DNA of 64,000 nucleotides from Arenicola marina (lineage: Eukaryota > Annelida > Polychaeta > Arenicolidae): assembly GCA_964019135.1 (NCBI GenBank), contig OZ025261.1, positions 36,322,820-36,386,819 on the forward strand, in the 5' to 3' direction. The notes beneath the pieces were generated by a model. It saw nothing but the letters and a program-made list of their open reading frames with translations. It searched no databases and was not told the DNA's origin. Position 1 is the first letter of the stretch; every line of letters starts with the position of its first letter. The position numbers were made by a program, and so were the translations under genes. Below, piece by piece: positions 45,125-55,906 of the stretch.

Positions 45125-45650
45125 GACTTGAACTGTATATCATTCTGAGGGATCTCGACCTCACAGTGCATCTTTCTGACGGATCTCCACTTTAACGGTG
45201 CATCTTTCTGACGGATCTCCACTTTAACGGTGCATCTTTCTGACGGATCTCCACTTTAACGGTGCATCTTTCTGACGGATCTCCACTTTAACGGTGCATC
45301 TTTCTGACGGATCTCCACTTTAACGGTGCATCTTTCTGACGGATCTCCACTTTAACGGTGCATCTTTCTGACGGATCTCCACTTTAACTGTGCATCTTTC
45401 TGACGGATCTCCACTTTAACGGTGCATCTTTCTGACGGATCTCCACTTTAACGGTGCATCTTTCTGACGGATCTCCACTTTAACGGTGTATCTTTCTGAC
45501 GGATCTCCACTTTAACTGTGTATCTTTTTCAACGTAGCTCGACTATGACACTGTATCTTTCCGATGGATCTTGAATTTAACAGTACATTTTTCCAACGGA
45601 TTTCGACTTTAACAGTGTATTTTCCAACGGATCTCGACTTTAGAAGTATA
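45125..45650 (+). repeat. 32-bp minisatellite
   Basis: About 12 nearly identical 32-bp units (TTTCTGACGGATCTCCACTT and the next 12 bases), with several diverged units on each side. The homogeneous core suggests recent expansion. Confidence 0.95.
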
Positions 45651-46130
45651 TCTTAGGGTTCAGACGGGACGCCCTTGAACTTGAACCCACGGATGTTGAA
45701 TAATCGTGACATGATGACAACCCACTTGGGTTTTTACACGTCAGTATGACCCTTAACGCCTTATCACCACGGCACTTGCTATACAAAGTACCCCACCCCA
45801 TGCATAGGGGGTGGGGTGGGGGTCATCTAGTAGGATATTTTCGTGCGTGTCCTTCTAGGCCAGCTCAAGCGGCCGGTCCGTGGTTCAAATCCCGTCCGTA
45901 CAAATGTCTGTGCATGATACGTTTGGTTCGCAAAGAGGAGGGGATACTACCGGAGACATGGCCCCACTCAGCCTTGCCCTACGCTTTGTGGCGATATGAC
46001 CATCAGAGGTTATTTAAAGCGTCCTCGTTAAACCCGCCATGCCGCTCACCACACATACGGCCGACGGACGCATTGGGCTGTGACATCAAGGCCGCTGTGA
46101 CCGGGAAGTTCCCGACCGCTGGCTGGATAC

Positions 46131-46137
46131 ATATAAA
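46131..46137 (+). promoter_or_regulatory. TATA box of lysozyme 3
   Basis: ATATAAA, 58-64 bp upstream of the ATG at 46195, the same placement as in copy 2. Confidence 0.6.
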
Positions 46138-46194
46138 CGCCGCTGTCCTCGTGGCGCGCGCGAGATCTTGCCGAGAGCTCCGCAGCGACACGAG

Positions 46195-49100
46195 ATGTTA
46201 CGACTGATGGTCTTCGTGGCGATCCTGGCGGGTAAGACAAGCTGTTACGGTGTCTGGTTTGGATAGTCTGGGCTTAGGACAGGACTGAGGTCACAGTGGT
46301 AGGCCTAATGCTATAACATACTCATAATACCGACTAGTCCACACACTAGCTGGCATTACCAATCGCGTTTTATGAGCCTTTCCAACAAGCGGTTGGTTTC
46401 AAATGAGACCTGGCCCAATTTAGCCTGTATGTGCACAAAAGTGGCCTAAAACACCAACATTCCTCAAATGAGACCCCTTGAAAAGCGATCTATTTTTAGA
46501 TTACGGGGTAATTCACCTTGGCCGAAGCTCCCTGGTGTGATGGGTAAATAGCAGACACCCGCCGTGTTGAAACTCGTTGGGCTTATTGTAGGCCATCTCT
46601 ACACTCATATAGGAATATTTTTCCCGAGAAAGTTAACTTGTTTTGAATGAGAATAATAAAATTTTTGTAAGTATTGCATTTTCAAGGAATTTAAGTTCTA
46701 AAGTGTATGGGAACATATTAATGGCACGGAATGAATAACGGTGTTACATGTTGTTGCGCCACTTCTTATATGTTGTATTGTATGTTGTACAATACAACAT
46801 ATAAGTTATGTTGTGTACAACATAACATGTTGTGTACAACACGTGTACAACACAACATAACATGTTGTGTACAACACAACATGTTGTGTTGTATTGTATA
46901 TTGTATTGTTGTATTTCTGGTCGAAATAAATGATGATGTGACATATATGTCCAAACCACAGGCACAGTGGGGGGGGGGGCGGGGTCCGCTAATGTAGTGA
47001 CAGTCGATTTAATGTGCCTGTGGTCCAAACTGGTGCCCCGCGTGTGGCAAAAACGTGGGTATCACTGGCGGCTATTAGGATAAATGCTTAATATACACCC
47101 CCCCCCTCACCCCCCCCCCCCACCCTTGAGGGACAGGAGTTACATCCAGACCGTTACATAACGCAGACACATATCGCCTTACATAAAACCATCACACCGG
47201 GCTTTGAGTACATACACAGAGAGACCGCAACGACATCGTGCAGGAAGGACCCCAGCCAGGCAGAGAGAGAGAGAGAGAGAGGGGAGATGGGTGAGGTTGT
47301 TTTGTCGTTTCTACCAGTTATCTGAACCCGGAGTTGCACTACAAATGTCCTACATATCTGTATGCATGGCTTCATCTACCAGTTATCTGTCTTGGTTCTT
47401 TCAGGATCGCAGGCCGGAGTCACTACTAACTGTCTTCATTGCATCTGTGAGGTGAGTGGTATGAGCGGGGTAATTAGGCTATATGGCTATATGATGTTAA
47501 CACAGATGTTGGCTCCAAACGTTGTTGCCCAGAACCTATTGTTCAAGGCCACGTGACACAGCTACACAGATCACTGATTACATGTCGTAAGCAGCAGGGA
47601 ATGTAGCATCCCGGAAGCTGGGATGCAACTGGTGCTCAGACCAGGGCTAAGCACGCCTACACTGAGGCTACACCCGCCTACGCACGCCTACACTGAGGCT
47701 ACACCCGCCTACACACGCCTACACTGAGGCTACACTGGCCTTCGAACGCCTACACTGAGGCTACGCACGCCTACACACGCCTACACTGAGGCTACACTGA
47801 GCCTACACTGAGGCTACGCACGCCTACGCACGCCTACACTGAGGCTACACTGAGCCTACACTGAGGCTACGCACGCCTACGCACGCCTACACTGAGGCTA
47901 CACTGAGCCTACACTGAGGCTACGCACGCCTACGCACGCCTACACTGAGGCTACACCGGCCTTCGAACGCCTACACTGAGGCGACGCACGCCTACACACG
48001 CCTACACTGAGGCTACACCCACCTACGCACGCCTACACTGAGGCTACACCCGCCTACACCCGCCTACACTGAGGCTACACCCGCCTACACACGCCTACAC
48101 TGAGGCTACACCCACCTACGCACGCCTACACTGAGGCTACACCGGCCTACCCACACGTACACTGAAGCTACACCCGCCTACGCTGAGGCTACATCCGCCT
48201 ACACACGCCTACACTGAGGCTACACCTGCCTACGCACGCCTACACTGAGGCTACACCTGCCTACGTACGCTTACACTGAGGCTACACTCGCCTACGCTGA
48301 GGCTACACCCGCCTACACTGAGGCTACACCCGCCTACGCACGCCTTCACTGAAGCTGCACCCGCCTACGCTGAGGCTGCACCGCCTACGCACGTCTACGC
48401 TGATTTTACACCTGCCTACGCACGCCTACACTGAGGCTACGCCCGCCTACGCACGCCTACACTGAGGCTACACCCGTCTACGCACGCCTACACTGAGGCT
48501 ACAACCGCCTATGCTAAGGCTAAACCCGCCAACGCACGCCTACAATGGGGCTACACCTGCCTACGCACGCCTACACTGAGGCTACACCCCGAGGCTGGTC
48601 ATAACGGAGTCCTCCGAAATGTTGACCTCCTCAGCAATTGCAAATAGCGTACATTTTGTGTCATTTGACATCCTCGTTCGAAAAAAAACCCAGCCCTCCC
48701 CAGGGGACCCCCATTCCGTCTCCCCAGGAGACCACCCAGGAACCCCCGGGGACCCCCAGGGACCCCCAGGGACCCCCAGGGACCCCCCGGGTAACCGCTC
48801 CCCTCCCCCTACTGGATCCGCTACTGGATACAATTGTGTTATTTCGTTTCTTTGTCGCAGACGGAATCTCACTGCGATCCTGCCAAAGGCTGCACATATG
48901 ACGTGTATTCGGAGAGCTGTGGGCCCTACCAGATCAAGCTACCCTACTACTGTGACTGCAAGAATATCAGCCCCAATAACTGTCGCAGTCGTAAGTTCTC
49001 ATCAACCCTTACTGGTCGTGAGGCTGTCAGTGGGCTGTTTTCAGTACTGATTTAATAAAAGCCTGCTTAGTCTAAATATGTAGGTACATCGTCGGTTTCT

Positions 49101-51655
49101 AACCCTTTATATTGATACGGCGGTTCCTCTCCTGTATCTTACGGACATTACTTCCTTTTATCTTACGCCAATTTCAGTACATTATCTTACGGCCTTTCCC
49201 TTACTGTATCTTACGGTCATCTCTTTACATTTTCTTACAGCCATTGTTTTTACTGTAGCTTACAGTCATGCCTTTCCTTTACCTTACGGCCATTCCTTTC
49301 CTTTATCTTACCGCTATTCCTTCCATTTATCTTACGGTTATTCCTGTTTTTCCCCCGCCATTTATTGTATTTATCTTACGACCCTTCCCCCCTTTATCTT
49401 TCGTTCTGTTATTAATCACGTGCCACGGATGTGTGTCGCCCATGTCATACCGGATGTCATACATCATACTGACAGATGTTATACAATACACTGATAGATG
49501 TCATACATTACACTGACAGATATTATGCATTATACTGACAGACGTTATACATTACACTGACAGATGTTATACATTACACTGACAGATGTTATACATTACA
49601 CTGACAGATGTTATACATTACACTGACAGATGTTATCCATCACACTGACAGATGTTATACATTACACTGACAGATGTAATGCATTACACTGACATGTTAT
49701 CCATTACACTGACAGATGTAATACATTACCCTGACAGATGTTATCCATCACACTGACAGATGTTATACATTACACTGACAGATGTAATGCATTACACTGA
49801 CATGTTATCCATTACACGGACAGATGTTATACATTACCCTGACAGATGTAATACATTACCCTGACAGATGTTATCCATCACACTGACAGATGTTATGCAT
49901 TACACTGACAGATGTTATACATTACACTGACATGTTATCCATTATACTGATAGATGAAATACATTACCCTGACAGATGATATCCATTACACTGACAAATG
50001 TTATACATTACACTGACAGATGTTATCCATCACACTGACAGATGTTATACATTACCCTGACAGATGTTATACATTACCCTGACAGATGTTATCCATCACA
50101 CTGACAGATGTTATACATTACACTGACAGATGTTATACATTACACTGACAGATGTTATACATTACACTGACATGTTATCCATTACACTGGCAGATGTAAT
50201 ACATTACCCTGACAGATGTTATCCATCACACTGACAGATGTTATACATTACACTGACAGATATTATCCATCACACTGACAGATGTTATACATTACACTGA
50301 CAGATGTAATGCATTACACTGACATGTTATCCATTACACGGACAGATGTTATACATTACCCTGACAGATGTTATACATTACCCTGACATGTTATCCATTA
50401 CACGGACAGATGTTATACATTACCCTGACAGATGTAATACATTACCCTGACAGATGTTATCCATCACACTGACAGATGTTATGCATTACACTGACAGATG
50501 TTATACATTACACTGACATGTTATCCATTACACTGATAGATGTAATACATTACCCTGACAGATGTTATCCATTACACTGACAGATGTTATACATTACACT
50601 GACAGATGTTATCCATCACACTGACAGATGTTATACATTACCCTGACAGATGTTATACATTACCCTGACAGATGTTATCCATCACACTGACAGATGTTAT
50701 ACATTACACTGACAGATGTTATACATTACACTGACAGATGTTATACATTACACTGACATGTTATCCATTACACTGGCAGATGTAATACATTACCCTGACA
50801 GATGTTATCCATCACACTGACAGATGTTATACATTTCACTGACAGATATTATCCATCACACTGACAGATGTTATACATTACACTGACAGATGTAATGCAT
50901 TACACTGACATGTTATCCATTACACGGACAGATGTTATACATTACCCTGACAGATGTTATACATTACCCTGACAGATGGTATCCATCACACTGACAGATG
51001 TTATGCATTACACTGACAGATGTTATACATTACACTGACATGTTATCCATTACACTGATAGATGTAATACATTAGCCTGACAGATGTTATCCATCACACT
51101 GACAGATGTTATACATTACACTGACATATGTTATCCATCACACTGACAGATGTTATACATTACCCTGACAGATGTTATACATTACCCTGACAGATGTTAT
51201 CCGTCACACTGACAGATGTTATACATTACACTGACAGATGTTATACATTACACTGACATGTTATCTATTACACTGACAGATGTAATACATTACCCTGACA
51301 GATGTTATCCATCACACTGACAGATGTCGTACATTACACTGACAGATGTTATCCATCACACTGACAGATGTTATACATTACACTGACAGATCTAATGCAT
51401 TACACTGACATGTTATCCATTACACTGACAGATGAGGCCGCGTGGAAGTCGTGCGCTCTGAACATGACGTGCGCCACCGCCTGTGTGTCGAGCTACGTGA
51501 CCCGTTACGGGACACACTGCACCGGACCCCGCACCCCGACCTGCCAGGACTACGCCAGGATCCACAACGGGGGACCCAAGGGATGCCGGAAGCAAGCGAC
51601 CGAGAAATATTGGGCAATAGTCAACAAGTGTTGCCAGGCCACGACGGGATGCTGA
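46195..51655 (+). CDS. i-type (destabilase) lysozyme, copy 3
   Basis: Secreted invertebrate-type lysozyme, 145 residues. Coding exons are 46195-46231 (37 nt), 47405-47451 (47), 48861-48990 (130) and 51432-51655 (224). Lengths and phases (1, 0, 1) are exactly those of copies 1 and 2. The signal peptide is MLRLMVFVAILAG. Catalytic Glu lies in CICETES and Asp in CTYDVYSESCG. The signature CQDYARIHNGGPKGC and a Cys-rich end (NKCCQATTGC) follow. NMT in exon 4 is a possible N-glycosylation site. It is clearly more diverged than copies 1 and 2 are from each other and lies on the opposite strand. Introns 1, 2 and 3 hold palindromes, a ~31-bp minisatellite and a 22-bp minisatellite. The exon 4 acceptor is the last unit of that 22-bp array. 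Confidence 0.95.
46765..46915. repeat. GT/AC palindrome cluster in lysozyme 3 intron 1
   Basis: An 18-bp perfect inverted repeat (CTTATATGTTGTATTGTA and its complement, 46765-46805) is followed by several overlapping TGTTGTGTACAACA palindromes to about 46890. This run could extrude as hairpins or cruciforms. Confidence 0.85.
47645..48595 (+). repeat. ~31-bp minisatellite in lysozyme 3 intron 2
   Basis: Irregular units built from CACGCCTACACTGAGGCTAC and CACCCGCCTACG, in sub-units of 15-16 bp. A further 10-bp repeat, GACCCCCAGG, lies at about 48750-48790. Confidence 0.9.
49100..49400 (+). repeat. Degenerate ~23-bp repeat in lysozyme 3 intron 3
   Basis: Loose units with ATCTTACGGCCATTCCTTT. 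It precedes the 22-bp array. Confidence 0.7.
49445..51434 (+). repeat. 22-bp minisatellite reaching the exon 4 splice acceptor of lysozyme 3
   Basis: About 90 units of 20-22 bp, each containing CATTACACTGACAGATG or a variant (CATCACACTGACAG, CATTACCCTGACAG). Higher-order copies recur: TGTTATGCAT at 49891, 50477 and 50999, so blocks of about 0.52-0.59 kb were duplicated. The last unit's CACTGACAG is the acceptor of exon 4 at 51432, and its ATG supplies the first coding bases. Confidence 0.95.
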
Positions 51656-52315
51656 CAGTAGTCTCATGTCTCACTTGTTGATGGCTGTCAGTGCTAATTA
51701 ATCTGCTGTCAAAGTTAATTTACTACATGGCATGAAGGTTTTATTGAATGCGGCTAGCCCGTTTATCCATTGGTAATTGCGGGAATTTTTATTACCATTA
51801 GCCGGCTTACAGTTACAATTAATCGTCATAACGTCTTTGTGCTTAATAAATGTTGCTAATTTGAATAACTCTTGTATCTCTTGTCCGCCTAACGGCCTGG
51901 AATCTGTCAGTTTACGTGAGTAAAGCACCACATATAATGTGTGGCTGTCGGGTCCTGTTGGAAATAAATACATAATTTGCATTATTGTTGTATGTGAAGC
52001 AGTGGTGTTGTATGTACATATGACGTATGGTAATGTAATCGGCCGAAAGAAAGGCGAACACAGTTCCAGTCGTACTGTTGAGACAATCTCTCCGACTGTT
52101 GAATAAGTAGTTGCTTGGAGACCACACACGATCGATTGACAAAAAGAAGCGAAAACAAAAAAATTCTGTGATATTATCGGAGCAGCCAGGAAGATTATTA
52201 TGAACACATTTCTTAAAATGCAGATAAGTTAAGACCGCAATAGGTAATATCCGTGATTTGTAGTTGACCTAGAATAGAAAATCATTCTTTCCATTAATTT
52301 TTAACCATGTAGAGA
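51656..52315. other. 3' flank of lysozyme 3
   Basis: An AATAAA at about 51845 (TTAATAAATG) is a candidate polyadenylation signal about 190 nt past the stop. No other gene is supported. Confidence 0.45.
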
Positions 52316-52317
52316 AG

Positions 52318-52525
52318 GAGCTCCTGAATATTCATATTTAAGCAGCTCTCGAATATTCATATTGAAGCAGCTCCTGAATATTTAACTCCTAAAGCAACTC
52401 CTAAATACTCATTTTGAAGCAACTCCTAAATACTCATTTTGAAGCAACTCCTAAAGATTCATATCGAAGCAGCTCCTGAATATTCATATTGAAGCAGCTC
52501 CTGAATATTCATATTGAAGCAGCGA
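52318..52525 (+). repeat. ~25-bp tandem repeat
   Basis: About eight units of GAAGCAGCTCCTGAATATTC followed by ATATT, with variants. Confidence 0.9.
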
Positions 52526-52789
52526 CTTTCGTAAGTGGACGGATTAAAGGTTTTCGACAAGTTAATTTTAAACTACTTAGGGGCCATGAATTCAATGTCT
52601 AATGAGTGAAATCATCCAAAAAAGGATGATTGAATCATCTTCGAAGCTGACTAAATCAAGGTGGAGATAAGCGGTCCATCTTCCATATCAGTGCCCACGA
52701 AATGTATTATTGTAGTAAACGTCATATGACGCGAGTAATACGTGAGCTATGCTGAAACAATGGTTCGCTCTTACATAGCAGAAGGACCA

Positions 52790-53161
52790 GGGCTGCGTAC
52801 CGGAGCACGGTCGATCGCGATCGCACTCCTTGAGCAACGACAAAAAAGGATTTGAACTTACATTTTAAACCGGAAGTGGGGTATAAGTTCGCCGCGATCA
52901 AGAGCAGCCCCGCATGATGACATTAAACGCTGGACGAAGATTCTTCTCAAATAAGTGGAGATAACCCGTAAATATCGATGTTCTATTAACTTTTATTTAT
53001 CAATATTTTACGCTATTTAGATCGTGCTGCTATTTCCAGAGCAACGATACTTTTTAGTGGCAACAAATGGAAATAGTTTGATGTGACCAATGTCGTTCCA
53101 TAGCAAGGTCTGAGCGAACAAAATTGCACGCGGCGGTCGATCGTGCCCTGGTACGCAGCCC
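52790..53161. mobile_element. MITE-like element with ~30-bp TIRs
   Basis: The ends are inverted copies: GGGCTGCGTACCGGAGCACG at the left and its near-complement at the right (four or so mismatches over 30 bp). It is 372 bp long with no coding capacity and no clear target duplication. CAGGGCTGCG-type ends are reminiscent of hAT elements. Confidence 0.6.
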
Positions 53162-53416
53162 AGATGAGTCACCTGCCATGGTGATGACCCAGCTCCATTC
53201 GACGGAAGGCACTATATTAAATTAGGGGCTGGAGGGGGGAGGAGGGGCATCCAGGGACGGCCCGGGTCGCTTGTTGGCTAAGTTCAGTGTCGTTTTAAAA
53301 AAAAAAATTGTCGATGTCTCGTTTTCAGATCATCAGTGTCGGAATTCAGGGGGTCAATGTCGAATGTAGATTTTTCAAACATGCCTGTGTCGTGTGTCGC
53401 CATTTACCCTTTCCAG

Positions 53417-53567
53417 ATCCCTTAGATTGTATGGCGCATGAAGATATTGCCTGGCCCGTGAAAGGCTGGGACCCTTGCACAGACCGCTGCGCTGACTCAG
53501 TACACCACCTTATACAGGGAGATGACAAGCTCACAATGCGCTACCTGCAAGGCTACGGAGACAGCCA
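53417..53567 (+). CDS. Orphan exon candidate, Cys-rich
   Basis: A pyrimidine-rich acceptor (CCCTTTCCAG) precedes and a GTAAGT donor follows. The 151-nt stretch is open in one frame with entry phase 1 and exit phase 2. It reads DPLDCMAHEDIAWPVKG, then WDPCTDRCADSVHHL and LTMRYLQGYGDS. Those phases equal those of the second-half exons of the Cys-rich gene at 0.6-5.7 kb, but the cysteine spacing matches poorly. No partner exon was found within reach, so it may be a gene fragment. The family is not recognised. Confidence 0.35.
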
Positions 53568-53599
53568 GTAAGTCAGGGTTCTGGGGGCATTGACCTGAC

Positions 53600-54240
53600 C
53601 TCGATACACCTGAACCTTGCCTTAGATTCCCTACCCTCAAGGCAGGGTGACACGTTGATGTATCGTGTTTACACCCCACCTCCCACGGTCCACGATATGC
53701 CATGGTACCGAGAGCTATTTTGGGAATCGTATAGCTATCGCTTTGTGTTGCAATTTCTGATTATGTAAACAAGGATGTAGCTGATCAGTCCACGCGTCCA
53801 TTACTTTTAATCGCCGGACCAATGTTACAGTCTTTGTGTTGTGTGGAAGGAGAACAAGAAGGCCTTTGTAATAAGCCAAACATACTCGGCAATCTGCGGG
53901 ACTAATAAGTCCTTGACCTCGCGAAGAAAGGATGTCTGTTAATTTGACAGAAGGACAGTCCGTTAAGCAGTAACGAAAAAAAATGTGTTTTATTAAAGAG
54001 AAACATAGTAGAAAAAAAAGACCTGCACATAGAAGTACGTAGTACAGATACAGCCTAATGACAGGTCCCGGTGTCCTTTTATGGCACAAAGCCTGGCCCT
54101 CTGGTAAACAAGTCAAGGCTGTTCTATTTTAACTTATAGCCACCTGTAGCTACCAGCATGCACACAACAAAGGGTGATGGAAAGGGCCCACGATGAACAA
54201 ATATATTATTTTATAGGTATAAACCTAAGTCAGCAGCACA
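53600..54240. other. Intergenic
   Basis: No supported gene or repeat. Confidence 0.4.
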
Positions 54241-54241
54241 T

Positions 54242-54425
54242 GAAACTAGGCGAGAAGTAGCGTCATTAGGACAGTTGATCTCCCTGTCCAAGCACGTTAC
54301 TTGAGACTAGGCGAGAAGTAGCGTCATTAGGACAGTTGATCTCAGTGACCAAGCACCTCACTTGAGACTAGGCGAGAAGTAGCGTCATTAGGACAGTTGG
54401 TCTCACTGACCAAGGACGCTTAGTG
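54242..54425 (+). repeat. ~61-bp tandem triplication
   Basis: Three copies of ACTAGGCGAGAAGTAGCGTC plus flanking sequence to CCAAGCAC, period 61-62 bp. Confidence 0.92.
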
Positions 54426-54597
54426 AGCTCTGAGGTTGCCATGGTATAACAGTAACCCTGGCCTATGAGTCCCCTGGGTACAGGCTGCACCCGGTCCCTG
54501 GCTTGACCTCCACATCGTCCAGTCTCGGTGGCGGGTGACGGACGTGGGTGGGCGGGACGAGGTTCGTGGTCGAGGCAGATGGCAGAAGGGTGCTGTC

Positions 54598-55268
54598 AAG
54601 TGGCCCCAATACCCCCGGCCGCTACCGTTGCCCCAATACCCCCGGCCGCTACCGGGGCCCCACTACCCCCGGCCGCTACTGTGGCCCCAAGAACCTCGGC
54701 CGCTACCGTGGCCCCAATACCCCCGGCCGCTACCGGGGCCCCAATACCCCCGGCCGCTACCGTGGCCCCAATACCCCCGGCCGCTACCGTGGCCCCAATA
54801 CCCCCGGCCGCTACTTTGGCCCCAAGAACCTCGGCCGCTACCGTGGCCCCAATAACCCCGGCCGCTACCGTGGCCCCAATACCCCCGGCCGCTACCGGGG
54901 CCCCAATACCCCCGGCCGCTACCGGGGCCCCTATACCCCCGGCCGCTACCGTGGCCCCAATACCCCCGGCCGCTACCGTGGCCCCAATACCCCCGGCCGC
55001 TACCGTGGCCCCAATACCCCCGGCCGCTACCGTGGCCCCAATACCCCCGGCCGCTACCGTGGCCCCAATACCCCCGGCCGCTAATGTGGCCCCAAGAACC
55101 TCGGCCGCTACCGTGGGCCCAATACCCCCGGCCGCTACCGTGGCCCCAATACCCCCGGCCGCTACCGGGGCCCCAATACCCCCGGCCGCTACCGTGGCCC
55201 CAATACCCCCGGCCGCTACCGTGGGCCCAATACCCCCGGCCGCTACCGTGGCCCCAATACCCCCGGCG
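54598..55268 (+). repeat. 27-bp minisatellite
   Basis: About 25 units of 27 bp, CCGTGGCCCCAATACCCCCG then GCCGCTA. The length is a multiple of 3 and there is no stop in most frames, so ORFs of about 300 residues open on both strands (AATVAPIPP in one frame). Variant units (CCAAGAACCTCGGC) recur at irregular spacing. No coding evidence. Confidence 0.95.
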
Positions 55269-55570
55269 ACATGTAATACTGTAAATATGCCCCTCTTGAG
55301 GACAATATGCCTTTTTCGCGTGAACCAATCGACAATAAACGAATTGCAACGTTCAGTCAGCTCAGAAATAGGACCCAATCGGAACGTATCAAGAAATACC
55401 ATGGAGTTGGGTGGAGGGGGCGTGTTGGGGGAGGGGTATTCGTTTCTCTGTTCAGTGCAATAGATAATACGAAATAATGTTGAAAATAACAAGTTTGGAC
55501 ATTTTTCCTATTACGAGTAGGTTCTCAGTGGCCCAATTCGTGAGGTTGCCTTTGAAGACGCCATTACAAT

Positions 55571-55877
55571 CACTGTACGCTAAAGGCGGCCCGAAACTAT
55601 GGATATGGTCTACTAAATATGGCGGAAGGTATGTGAAGTTAAATGTCAATCCCCAATTTCAGTTACGGACAACATCGAATGTTTTTACCTGACGTTAGTA
55701 TGATATAATTTTCACAATAGCAGCCTCATAGCTCCTGTTGGACGATGTAGAACATTTATCACGGCCGATGCACAGTCAGTCTCAAACAAATGACTAATAA
55801 AAGATTCAACTGACACTACCTTTCGCCATTTTTAGTTGTCCCTATCGGCAGTTATGGGCCGCCGTTTGCGTACAGTG
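55571..55877. repeat. Separated 22-bp inverted repeat
   Basis: CACTGTACGCTAAAGGCGGC at the left is matched in inverse at 55856-55877 with about two mismatches. It may mark the ends of a ~307-bp MITE. No target duplication is evident. Confidence 0.45.
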
Positions 55878-55906
55878 TACCTTTCCGTTCAAGCTTGATG
55901 ATCTGA

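Noticed and set aside
45835-45905. tRNA-like B box (GGTTCAAATCC)
   Set aside because: No matching acceptor stem, A box or cloverleaf could be drawn, so it is at best a chance match or an old SINE trace.
54528-55492. Frames of about 300 residues on both strands in the 27-bp array
   Set aside because: Same cause: a stop-free repeat unit whose length is a multiple of three. No start context, splice structure or family.
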